Below, in pieces: positions 43,387 to 52,056 of a DNA stretch of 64,000 nt. The notes under the pieces were generated by a model. It was given only the letters and a program-made list of their open reading frames with translations, ran no database searches and was not told the DNA's origin. The DNA is taken from positions 248,001 to 312,000 of the forward strand of contig NZ_VTOW01000001.1 in NCBI RefSeq assembly GCF_012184425.1, written 5' to 3'. Source of the DNA: Candidatus Manganitrophus noduliformans. Lineage in GTDB: Bacteria; Nitrospirota; Nitrospiria; SBBL01; Manganitrophaceae. How positions within the stretch are numbered: position 1 is the stretch's first letter; each line of letters begins with the position of its first letter. The translations under genes and the position numbers were made by a program.

Positions 43387-46300
43387 TTGTCAAAAAAGTG
43401 GATCCTCTTTATTTTTGCCGCCCTTTTCCTTTTGTTGCTTGCCGTTCAGCTTGTCCTCCAAAGCGGTCTCTTCTCGGAGAAGGCAAAGGAATATGCCGAA
43501 AAGGGGTTGGAGCGGTTGCTGGGACGGCCGATCCAAATCGGGGAGGTCGAACTTCGCTCTCTCTCCGCCTCGGTGGTGCTGAAGGGGGTCTCCGCCCGAC
43601 CGACTGGCGATGTCTCCCCCTTTTCGGCCCAAGAGATTCGGGTTTATTTCAGTCCTTGGTCTCTGCTGACCCAATCTTTTTTTATCCGGCAGATCGTGAT
43701 CGAGTCTCCCGCGATCATGCTGACACCCGCATTCCTCCCTCAGACTCCCCCCCCCTCGCCGGAGCAACGGGAGGGGAGCCCTCCGGCGGTCGTCGTTCGG
43801 ACCGTTCGAATCAAGAACGGATCGCTTTCTTATCAGGGAGCCGGCCTGCTCCGCTCCCTTTCGCTCCAGGAGATCGAGGCGGAGATCCGGCCCGATCTGG
43901 GAATGACCCGATTCGAGATCGACCTCGCGGCGGCAAAGGGACGGATTTCAACCGAGAAGGAGGAGAGAACGATCGACCGGTTGGAGACGAAAGTCGCCTT
44001 GATTCCCGGAGAAGTCGAGATCCGGCAGGGCTCGCTTACCTCCGGACGAGCGCACCTCTTGACGGAAGGGAAGGTCCACACGGGAGAAGACAACCGGCTC
44101 GACCTGCAGATCGACCTCCGTTTTCCCCTGGAGGAGGCGCCCGTTGCTCTCATCACCGAAAGAAAACTCTCCGGCGAGGCGATCGTGCAGGGGCAACTCA
44201 CCGGCGCCTATCCCAACCTTGCCGCCGCAGGAAAGATCACCCTGCCGCAGCTTTCCTCGGAAGGGGCCGAGATCGGCTCTCTCCTCTCGGAAATCTCCTA
44301 CCGGGATCGAAAGGTCGTGGTCTCTTCCTTCTCCGGCGAGCTCTTCAAAGGGACCTTCAGCGGGGAGGCGGAGGGCGATTTCATGGAGGAGACGCCGACC
44401 TACCGCGCCTCGCTTCAATACGGACGTCTTCCTTTGGAGAAGACGCGAAAGCTCCTTTCGAATCTCCCGTCGGAAATGGACCGGGCGCTGGAAGGAATTT
44501 TTCTCGACGGCGATTTCTCCATTTCCGGAAAAGGGGCGGCCCCGGCCGATTGGGCGGGAGGAGGCCGTCTGGAAGCAAAACGGCTTCCCCTCTTTTCCCC
44601 TCCGTTTCGCGCCGACGCGGGACGCACCCAGAAGTTGATCGCCCTGCTTCAAGGGGGAGTCCTCCAATGGAGATGGTCGGAGAGCCGGCTGTCGATCGAC
44701 CAGGGAAGGCTCGCTTTCCCGAATGCAGAAGCGACTTTTCACGGAAATTGGAGCCGACAGCAAGGCCTCTCCATCGAAGCGGCCGCCCTCTCCGAGGAGG
44801 TCCGGGGATTGACCCGGGCGCTCGACTTTCCCTTCACCGGAGCGCTGCAGGTTGAAGGAACCCTCTCCGGAGAGATCGATCATCCCCGCGTCGAAGGGCA
44901 CGCTCTGCTCGACCGATGGACCTTCCAGGGCAAAGCGATGGGAACCCTTTCCTCCCAATTCCTTCTCCAGGACCGGCGCCTCTTATTAAAGGAGGGGTCT
45001 CTGGAATCTCCCCCCACCGGGAAGAAATCCGCATCGGCGCCCTATCGTTTCGACGGGAGCATTCAGTGGGCCCACCCTGAAGCGCCGATGTTCGACCTTC
45101 AAGCCAAGATCGCCTCCGCCGATCCCCAGGCGGTCTTCGACTTCTTCAAACTCTCCATTCCGCTTCGGACCGCGGCGACCGGAACGCTGACCATCAAAGG
45201 ATCGCCCCGGGCCTTCGCGGTCAAGGGGCCGCTGCGCTTGACGCGGGGCTCTCTCTACGGTGAGCGTTTCGACCGGGGAAGAGTCGATCTGACGGTCACG
45301 AACGAAGAGGTCCAGCTTCGCAAGGTCTCCCTGGAGCGGGGGACGGTTCGCATCGCGGGAGAAGGAGAGATCCGGTTCAACGGGACCTATCGGATCGCGG
45401 CGAAAGGGGCGCATCTCCCCATTCACGAGATCGAGATAATCCAGCTCCGGGCGCCGCTTCTCTCCGGAAAGATGGGGTTGGAGGTGACGGGCGAGGGAAG
45501 TTTTAAGAAACCGAACCTGTTGATCGTCGCTTCCGTCCAGGATCTTCGATATGCCGACACGGAGGGGGATTCCGGAACGGTCAAAGTCGACTGGAGCCAG
45601 GGGGCCGTCCGCCTGGAGGGAGCTTTTCCCAAGAAAAACTTTTCCGCGAAGGGAGAGATCCAGCTGACCCCTTCGTACCCCTTTTCTTTCCAGGGCCGCT
45701 TTGCGCAGCTTCGGATCGATCCTTTCATCCGACAGTTTTTCTCGACCCCTCTCGCCGGGATCACCCTTCAGATGACGGGGGAGTTGGAAGGAGGCGGACA
45801 GCTCACCAAGATGGACCAGGTCAATCTGACCGGATCGCTGACGGAGATTGCGGCCGACTTCGGCGGATACGCCGTCGGGAACGACGGCCCGATCGCCGTC
45901 CGATCGGAGGGAGGGGCCTTTGCCTTCGAGAACGCCCGATTGAAGGGAGAGAACACCGCCTTAGAGTTCAACGGAGGGTTGATCCCCCTCCAATCATGGG
46001 ATCTGTTCGTAAAGGGAGAGGCCGATCTGAATCTTCTCACTTTTTTTTCAAGGACGATTACTTCCGGAAAAGGGAAGGCGACCCTCGACGTGCGGATCTC
46101 CGATCAGTGGAAATCACCCCGTATTCTCGGCCAACTCGCCCTTCAAGACGGCACGGTGCGAACGGTCATCTTCCCCCAGTCGGTTCATGTCTCCTCTCTC
46201 TCGGTCGTCTTCAACGAACGGGTCCTTCTCCTGGAAACGTTCGAGGGGGAGATGGGACGGGGACGGTTCCAGGCAAACGGGAAGGCCGATCTGGCCGGTT

Positions 46301-47298
46301 TCGGCGTCGGCCCGTTCGGGTTTCTTCTGGAGGTCGCCGACACGCGAATCAACCTTGCGAGAGACCTGACGGCGACGGTCGACGGCGAGCTCCTCTTCCA
46401 GCGGGAGGGATCGGCTCAGACCCTCAAAGGAGAGCTGATCGTGAAGCGGGCGATCTACGACAAGCGGGTCGATCTCAAATCGGTGGCGGTCGAGTGGGCG
46501 CAGAAAACGGAGGAGACCTTCAGCAAAGAGACTCCTTTCATCGGCGCGACGAAAATGAACATCCACCTCTCCGGAGAGGAGAATCTCTGGATCGACAACA
46601 ACCTCGCGAAAATCCCGCTTGAAGCCGATCTCTTTCTGAAGGGGACGCTCGACCGGCCGCTCCTGATCGGCCGGATCGTGGTCCCGCGCGGTTTGATCTA
46701 TTTCCGGAATAATGAATTCGAGGTGACCTCCGGCTCGGTCGAATTCCTCGACCCCCAGAAGATCAACCCGCGATTTAATTTGAAAGCCAAAACGGTGGTG
46801 GAAACAAGGAACAGCAAAGAGAGCCTCGATAAGGATTACGAAATCGATCTCGGTCTCACCGGAACCCTCTCCCAGTTCACGCTGGCGCTCTCTTCCTCTC
46901 CCCCGCTCCCGGAGACCGATATTCTCGCCCTTCTCACCTTCGGGGTGACGACGGAGGAGTTCGCCCAGAGGCAAGGAGGGGTGGCCAGCAGCGAGGCGAC
47001 CAGCCTGATTCTGGCGGAGTTCTTAGAGGGAACGGTTCCGAAAACAGGGTTTGTCGATCGGATCCAGGTCGATCCTTTTGCCGGGGGATCGAAGTCGTCG
47101 AGCGGCCCTCGACTCACGGCTGAAAAACGGCTCCTGGAAGACCGGCTCCTGGTGACATATGAGGCCAACCTCGATCCTTCCCAAGAACAGCTGATCCGAA
47201 TGATTTACGAGCTTGGCAAAAATGTGTCTCTGGTGGGAGAACGAGATCAAGACGGGCAGATGGGAGGGGATGTTCGATTCAGATTCGAGTTCCGATAA
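43387..47298 (+). CDS. tamB: TamB-like translocation and assembly module protein
   Basis: The 1303-residue protein has an N-terminal signal anchor (WILFIFAALFLLLLAVQLVL) and a long series of beta-rich repeats typical of AsmA-like bridge proteins. It ends in the TamB C-terminal domain (VPRGLIYFRNNEFEVTSGSVEF, LPETDILALLTFG, YELGKNVSLVGERDQDG). Such proteins form a periplasmic groove carrying lipids or barrel proteins to the outer membrane. The TTG start at 43387 has AAGGAG 6 nt upstream; the open frame from 43318 lacks support. The Omp85 gene begins inside its last 22 bp, a classical TamA-TamB pairing in reversed order. Confidence 0.92.
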   Translation: MSKKWILFIFAALFLLLLAVQLVLQSGLFSEKAKEYAEKGLERLLGRPIQIGEVELRSLSASVVLKGVSARPTGDVSPFSAQEIRVYFSPWSLLTQSFFIRQIVIESPAIMLTPAFLPQTPPPSPEQREGSPPAVVVRTVRIKNGSLSYQGAGLLRSLSLQEIEAEIRPDLGMTRFEIDLAAAKGRISTEKEERTIDRLETKVALIPGEVEIRQGSLTSGRAHLLTEGKVHTGEDNRLDLQIDLRFPLEEAPVALITERKLSGEAIVQGQLTGAYPNLAAAGKITLPQLSSEGAEIGSLLSEISYRDRKVVVSSFSGELFKGTFSGEAEGDFMEETPTYRASLQYGRLPLEKTRKLLSNLPSEMDRALEGIFLDGDFSISGKGAAPADWAGGGRLEAKRLPLFSPPFRADAGRTQKLIALLQGGVLQWRWSESRLSIDQGRLAFPNAEATFHGNWSRQQGLSIEAAALSEEVRGLTRALDFPFTGALQVEGTLSGEIDHPRVEGHALLDRWTFQGKAMGTLSSQFLLQDRRLLLKEGSLESPPTGKKSASAPYRFDGSIQWAHPEAPMFDLQAKIASADPQAVFDFFKLSIPLRTAATGTLTIKGSPRAFAVKGPLRLTRGSLYGERFDRGRVDLTVTNEEVQLRKVSLERGTVRIAGEGEIRFNGTYRIAAKGAHLPIHEIEIIQLRAPLLSGKMGLEVTGEGSFKKPNLLIVASVQDLRYADTEGDSGTVKVDWSQGAVRLEGAFPKKNFSAKGEIQLTPSYPFSFQGRFAQLRIDPFIRQFFSTPLAGITLQMTGELEGGGQLTKMDQVNLTGSLTEIAADFGGYAVGNDGPIAVRSEGGAFAFENARLKGENTALEFNGGLIPLQSWDLFVKGEADLNLLTFFSRTITSGKGKATLDVRISDQWKSPRILGQLALQDGTVRTVIFPQSVHVSSLSVVFNERVLLLETFEGEMGRGRFQANGKADLAGFGVGPFGFLLEVADTRINLARDLTATVDGELLFQREGSAQTLKGELIVKRAIYDKRVDLKSVAVEWAQKTEETFSKETPFIGATKMNIHLSGEENLWIDNNLAKIPLEADLFLKGTLDRPLLIGRIVVPRGLIYFRNNEFEVTSGSVEFLDPQKINPRFNLKAKTVVETRNSKESLDKDYEIDLGLTGTLSQFTLALSSSPPLPETDILALLTFGVTTEEFAQRQGGVASSEATSLILAEFLEGTVPKTGFVDRIQVDPFAGGSKSSSGPRLTAEKRLLEDRLLVTYEANLDPSQEQLIRMIYELGKNVSLVGERDQDGQMGGDVRFRFEFR

Positions 47299-50018
47299 TC
47301 GCGACAATCTGTCTTCTCATCGCCCCTCTTTTTGCTCATGCCCATTCTTGGGAAGGGAAGGTCATTCACCAGGTCGGCATCGATTTATCCGAGCGCTCTT
47401 CCGAGCCGGAGGTCTTCGAACAGATCGAACTGCGACCGGGGCAGCGCTACCAGACCCGCCTCATTCGGCAAGCCATCGAACGCCTCTACGCAACCGGCCG
47501 CTACCGCGACATCTGGGTGGAGGTCGAACCGGCGGGAGAGGAGGTCACCGTCAAATTCGTCCTCATCGAGCGGCGGCTTCTCTCCTCGATCGACCTCTCC
47601 GGAAATTACTTCGTTTCCGAGGAGGAGATTCTCGGTGCGATCGGGATGAAGCCGGGGGACGAGTTTACGGAGGCCCGCTGGGAAAAAGCGCTCTCCGACG
47701 TAAGCTCGCTCTATCGAAGAAAGGGATACTTTCAAACCCGCTTCTCGACCGACTTGAAACGGCCCCCCGGCGACCGGAGAGGCGTCGATCTCTCCCTGAA
47801 GATTCGTGAAGGGGATCCGGCCAAAATCAGAAACCTCCGTTTAACCGGACAGAAAGTATTTTCAGACACGACGATCAAGCTTCGGATGATGACCTCCTGG
47901 CCGAAGGAGTATTATCGCTTCGACAAACTTGAAGAAAATATAAGAGCGGTCGAAGCGTTCTATTACAGCGAGGGCTACTTGAAGGCCGTCGTCGGTCCGC
48001 CGATCCTCGATTTTATCGAGCGGACCAATGAGGTCGACATCACCCTTCCGATCGCCGCCTCCAACAAGATCGACCTTCACTTCGACGGGCGGGGTCCCAT
48101 GTCGGTGAAACAACTGGAGCCGCTGGTCCTCATCAAAGAAGAGGGGAGCGACGATTCGAGCACGCTCGAGCAGAGCGCCCAGGAGATTGAAGAATTCTAC
48201 CGCAGAGCGGGTTATCCCTTCGTCCAGGTGACCGTCTCCGCCCTTCCCTTTCCGGAGGAAAACCGGACGGAGGTTCGCTTCAAGATCGAAAGCGGTTCCC
48301 GAACCCGCATTCGACAGATCAAATTCTCCGGCAACCACTCCTTTTCATCGGAGCGCCTGCGGGAGATCGTCCGCCTCCAAAAAGAGGGTCGCTTCTCGTC
48401 GAGTCTTTACACCCGCGAGCAGCTCGACGAGGATGCCTCCGCCCTGGTTCTCTTTTATAAGAGGGAGGGGTTCCGAAACCCGCGCGTCGCCCCCGAGATC
48501 GATTATGACGACACCCGAACCGACGCCACGGTCACTTACAAAATAGACGAGGGAATTCGAACCAGGATCGGCCGGATCACTCTTCAGGGGAACCAACGCC
48601 TGCCGGAAACGACACTGAAAGAGGCGCTCCGGATCGCGCCGGAAGATCCTTATTATGAAGCGATCGTGAGGGAGGGGGCGCGCCAGCTCCTCTCCGCCTA
48701 TGAAAAGGAGGGCTATCTTTACGCCGCCGTTCAGTCGCTCACCGATTTCTCCGAGGATCAGACGACCGCCGACATCACCTATGATCTCTCCGAGGGAGAG
48801 CAGGTCCGCGTCGGCCGAATCGTTCTCGATGGAAACCTGAAAACACGCGACCACGTTCTCCTCCGTGAGCTCGTCATTCGCGAGGGAGATCCTTATAGCT
48901 TCGATCAGATCCTCACGAGCCAGCAGCGCCTCTATCGGACCGGCCTCTTCTCGGGGGTCCGGTTCGAGCCGATTCGCTTTGAAGACAAACCGACGGTTCA
49001 TGACCTCCAACTCTCGGTGACGGAGCGCCCCAGCATCGGCGTGGAGTTCGGCTTCGGTTATGCCGACTTCGAAGGGGTCCGCGGATTTTTCGAGCTCTCC
49101 CATCGGAACCTCTTCGGAACCGGCCGGAGCCTCAGCGCCCGGGCGCAGGGAAGCCGCGTTCAGGAGCTCTATACCCTGAGCTACCGGGAGCCGTGGTTCT
49201 TCTTCCGCGACACCGACGCCCATGTGGTGGCGGCCTACGAAGATCGGGAAGAGCGCACCTACGATTTGGAAAGAGCCAGCGGCACCGTCGGCGTCGACAA
49301 AAGTTTCTCGAAAACCGTCAAGGGATCGCTCGTCTATCAATACGAACGGAACCGGCTCTCGAATGTCGACCCGGACGCGCAATTGACACAAGAAGATATC
49401 GGGCGGGTCACGATCGGGAGCATCACCCCCTCGTTGATCCGAGACACGCGGGACGACCCTTTCAATCCCCGCTCCGGAAGCTTGAACGGAATCACCGTCC
49501 AGGACGCCGCGCAAATCTTCGGCTCCGAGGCGCAGTTCGTCAAAACAACGGTTCAGAGCAGCTGGTATCAGGCCCTCTCCGAAAAGCTCGTCTTCGCCTT
49601 CTCGGCGCGGGCCGGCGTGGCGCAGCGATTCGGCGAGACCGAGGTGATTCCCCTCACGGAACGGTTTCTCGCGGGAGGGCGCAGCACGGTCCGCGGCTAC
49701 GGTCAAGACAAGCTCGGGGTGGAGAGGGTCACCATCATCAACGGAGATCCCATCGGCGGAAACGCCATGTTGATCTTCAACGAGGAGCTTCGGATCGCCC
49801 TTCCCCGGTCGTTCGGCCTCGTTCTCTTTTTCGATCATGGGAACGTCTGGCTGGACCACCGGGACGTCCGCTTCTCCGACATCAAATCCACCACCGGGAT
49901 CGGGGTACGGTATAATACTCCTGTGGGGCCGTTCCGGCTCGACTGGGGATACAAGCTCAACCGCGAGGCCGACGAAGATCCCTGGACGGTCCATTTCACC
50001 CTCGGACACGCTTTCTAG
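47277..50018 (+). CDS. Omp85 family outer-membrane assembly protein (BamA/TamA-like), likely ATT start
   Basis: The reading of 913 residues has a signal peptide (IRVPIIATICLLIAPLFAHA), several POTRA domains with repeated YxxxGY, VxIxEG and GN patterns, and a C-terminal barrel. The barrel includes the Omp85 loop motif RGYGQDK and ends HFTLGHAF. It inserts or assembles outer-membrane proteins. The frame has no ATG, GTG or TTG before codon 81, which would remove the signal peptide and the first POTRA. GGGAGGGG (47262-47269) lies 7 nt before ATT at 47277, which starts IQIRVPI. The start overlaps the tamB end by 22 bp. Confidence 0.9.
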   Translation: MQIRVPIIATICLLIAPLFAHAHSWEGKVIHQVGIDLSERSSEPEVFEQIELRPGQRYQTRLIRQAIERLYATGRYRDIWVEVEPAGEEVTVKFVLIERRLLSSIDLSGNYFVSEEEILGAIGMKPGDEFTEARWEKALSDVSSLYRRKGYFQTRFSTDLKRPPGDRRGVDLSLKIREGDPAKIRNLRLTGQKVFSDTTIKLRMMTSWPKEYYRFDKLEENIRAVEAFYYSEGYLKAVVGPPILDFIERTNEVDITLPIAASNKIDLHFDGRGPMSVKQLEPLVLIKEEGSDDSSTLEQSAQEIEEFYRRAGYPFVQVTVSALPFPEENRTEVRFKIESGSRTRIRQIKFSGNHSFSSERLREIVRLQKEGRFSSSLYTREQLDEDASALVLFYKREGFRNPRVAPEIDYDDTRTDATVTYKIDEGIRTRIGRITLQGNQRLPETTLKEALRIAPEDPYYEAIVREGARQLLSAYEKEGYLYAAVQSLTDFSEDQTTADITYDLSEGEQVRVGRIVLDGNLKTRDHVLLRELVIREGDPYSFDQILTSQQRLYRTGLFSGVRFEPIRFEDKPTVHDLQLSVTERPSIGVEFGFGYADFEGVRGFFELSHRNLFGTGRSLSARAQGSRVQELYTLSYREPWFFFRDTDAHVVAAYEDREERTYDLERASGTVGVDKSFSKTVKGSLVYQYERNRLSNVDPDAQLTQEDIGRVTIGSITPSLIRDTRDDPFNPRSGSLNGITVQDAAQIFGSEAQFVKTTVQSSWYQALSEKLVFAFSARAGVAQRFGETEVIPLTERFLAGGRSTVRGYGQDKLGVERVTIINGDPIGGNAMLIFNEELRIALPRSFGLVLFFDHGNVWLDHRDVRFSDIKSTTGIGVRYNTPVGPFRLDWGYKLNREADEDPWTVHFTLGHAF

Positions 50019-50047
50019 AAAATCGGGGTGACTTCTTTAGGAGACGA

Positions 50048-51397
50048 ATGCGGTTCTCTTCCAAAGAACGATGGCTCCTCCTCGGAATCGGGCTCCTCCT
50101 TCTTTTCTATCTCATCGCCCCCTCCAAAAAAGAGATCCCCCTCCGGAAAGAAGGCGCCACCGATTCGTTGCTCCCTTCGATTGATATCGAGGTCTCCCGG
50201 CCCTCTCCTCCCGGCTCCGTTTCCCCCCCCTCCTCGGATCAAGAGGCTCCCCCCTGGGCGACGTTCAACGAAAAAGGGGTGGCCCTCTTCAACAAAGGGC
50301 GCTATCAAGAAGCGCTCGATCTTTTTCAACAGGCCTTCGCCCTCCGGCCGGAAGAGATCACCCTCCGCAAAAATGTCGCCCAGGCGCATGCGCAGCTCGG
50401 ATGGGAGGCGATCCGGCAAAACGCCTTCGCCGACGCGGAGCCCCACTTTGCCGCCTCGATCGAGCAATTCGACAAAGAGGCCGCTTTCTATTTTGGGGCG
50501 GCGATTGCTTTCCATCGCCGGCAGAAGGAGCGGGACGCTTTTCGAATGCTGGAGATCGGGATCTCCCTTGATCCGGAGCAGGCGATCGCCTACAAGTTGC
50601 TCGGAGAGATTTATGAAAGCCGAAACGAATTCAAAAAGGCGATTGAAGCGTGGGAGAAGGCCTCTCGGCTCGATCCGAGAGACGCCGCGCTCTCGGCGAG
50701 AATGGAGAAGATGCGGCGGGAGCACCGGCTCTTCTCCCAATTCCAGCAGGCGCAGACGCTCCACTTCAACCTTCTTTTCGAGGGACGGGAGGAAAAAGAT
50801 CGGGCCCGCAGGGTCATTCAACTCCTCGAGCAAGCTTATCAAGAAATCGGGAGGACCTTTTCTTATTATCCCGACCGGACCATCCTGGCCGTTCTCTACA
50901 CCGATCAACAATTTCGGGACGTGACCCAAAGTCCGGCTTGGACAAAGGCCCTCTTTGATGGTAAAATCCACCTTCCGATCGGGGGCCCGATCGAAAATGA
51001 AGCCTTGCTGAAAAAGGTGGTCTACCACGAATACACCCATGCGCTCGTTCACCAACTCTCGCGCGGCAAAACACCGACCTGGCTGAACGAAGGGTTGGCC
51101 CTCTACTTCGAAGAAGGGGGACGGCTCGACCGGGATCGACTGACCCCTCCCCTTCTCCCGCTCGACAGGCTCCACGGCACGTTCATGGCGTATGATGAGC
51201 CGACCGCCCGGCGGGCTTACGCACAGAGCCGCTCCGCGACCGCTTATCTGATCGATCGGTACGGCTTTTTTCGAATCAAGCTCCTTTTGGAGGGATTGGC
51301 CGACAACACGCCGTTTCCGAAAGCGTTTGAGCAGATCTTTCTTATCCCCTACGCCGATTTCCAATTGGAGTGGCAGAAAAGGATGGGATCCGGATAG
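50048..51397 (+). CDS. Membrane-anchored TPR protein with gluzincin-type metalloprotease domain
   Basis: The 449-residue protein has an N-terminal anchor (WLLLGIGLLLLFYLIAP), a Pro/Ser-rich linker, three or four tetratricopeptide repeats (about 75-215) and a C-terminal peptidase MA-like domain. This domain has HEYTH (zinc ligands and catalytic Glu) and downstream WLNEGLALYFE, where the Glu is the third ligand. It should be a periplasmic protease or a scaffold. It follows the Omp85 gene by 29 bp and precedes DUF4390 by 4 bp, suggesting a role in quality control of outer-membrane proteins, by analogy with BepA (inferred). Confidence 0.85.
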   Translation: MRFSSKERWLLLGIGLLLLFYLIAPSKKEIPLRKEGATDSLLPSIDIEVSRPSPPGSVSPPSSDQEAPPWATFNEKGVALFNKGRYQEALDLFQQAFALRPEEITLRKNVAQAHAQLGWEAIRQNAFADAEPHFAASIEQFDKEAAFYFGAAIAFHRRQKERDAFRMLEIGISLDPEQAIAYKLLGEIYESRNEFKKAIEAWEKASRLDPRDAALSARMEKMRREHRLFSQFQQAQTLHFNLLFEGREEKDRARRVIQLLEQAYQEIGRTFSYYPDRTILAVLYTDQQFRDVTQSPAWTKALFDGKIHLPIGGPIENEALLKKVVYHEYTHALVHQLSRGKTPTWLNEGLALYFEEGGRLDRDRLTPPLLPLDRLHGTFMAYDEPTARRAYAQSRSATAYLIDRYGFFRIKLLLEGLADNTPFPKAFEQIFLIPYADFQLEWQKRMGSG

Positions 51398-51401
51398 AAG
51401 T

Positions 51402-51977
51402 ATGACGAAAAAAATGTGGTTCATCTCTTTTTTCCTGATCCTCCTCGTTGTCCCGGAAGGGCTCTTTGCCGCAGGCTCGGAGCGGATCAGGAATGTGGTC
51501 ACCGAGGTCAAAAATCAGGAGATCGTCGTCACGGCGGAGCTGGTGGATGGATTCAACCGGGAGATCATCAGAGACATCCACGACGGCATTCCGAAAGATT
51601 TTTACTACTATCTTCTCTTGAAGCGAAAGCAGAAGAACTGGTTTGATGAAGAGATCCTGGCCAAAACGATCCGTTACACGGTGAAGTACGACACGCTGAA
51701 GAAAAAGTACGCCGTTGTCCAGCGGGAGGGAGAACGGACGGTGGAAAACACGGTGGACGACCTCGAGACGATGAAACGGATTGTCTCCAAGATCGACCAG
51801 GTGAAGCTCGCCCCCGTCAGCGTTCTCAAATCGCGCAATCGCTATTATGTCAGCGTCAAATCGCAGATGAAGGCGGCCAAGCTCCCCTTCTATGTCGATT
51901 ATTTTCTCTTCTTCATCCCCTTTCTCGAAATCGACACCCCCTGGGCCGATTCCGACTCGCTCTCAGTGATCCGGTGA
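51402..51977 (+). CDS. DUF4390 periplasmic protein
   Basis: The 191-residue protein has a signal peptide (MWFISFFLILLVVPEGLFA) and a beta-rich mature domain with the DUF4390 pattern: VVTAELVDGFNREIIRDIHDGIPKDFYYYLLL, IRYTVKYDTLKKKYAV and FFIPFLEIDTPW. The function is unknown. DUF4390 genes are repeatedly found directly before an NtrY-type histidine kinase, as here, so it may be the periplasmic partner or sensor of that kinase (inferred from neighbourhood). The start at 51402 lies 4 bp after the TPR-protease stop and has only a weak ribosome site. Confidence 0.85.
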   Translation: MTKKMWFISFFLILLVVPEGLFAAGSERIRNVVTEVKNQEIVVTAELVDGFNREIIRDIHDGIPKDFYYYLLLKRKQKNWFDEEILAKTIRYTVKYDTLKKKYAVVQREGERTVENTVDDLETMKRIVSKIDQVKLAPVSVLKSRNRYYVSVKSQMKAAKLPFYVDYFLFFIPFLEIDTPWADSDSLSVIR

Positions 51978-52056
51978 GGGGAAGTGATCAAGAGAGGCCG
52001 AATTCGCCTGAAGGGAACGTTCGGACCGCAGAGGAGACGGGGCACGGCCTGATTCG

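Noticed and set aside
47213-47809. ATG-containing frame near the Omp85 start as an alternative gene
   Set aside because: Its product is Arg/Pro/Ser-rich without a signal peptide or domain, and it is out of frame with the POTRA sequence that continues to the barrel.
48345-50009. 554-codon minus-strand frame opposite the Omp85 gene
   Set aside because: Antisense shadow; the plus strand encodes POTRA domains and a barrel without gaps.
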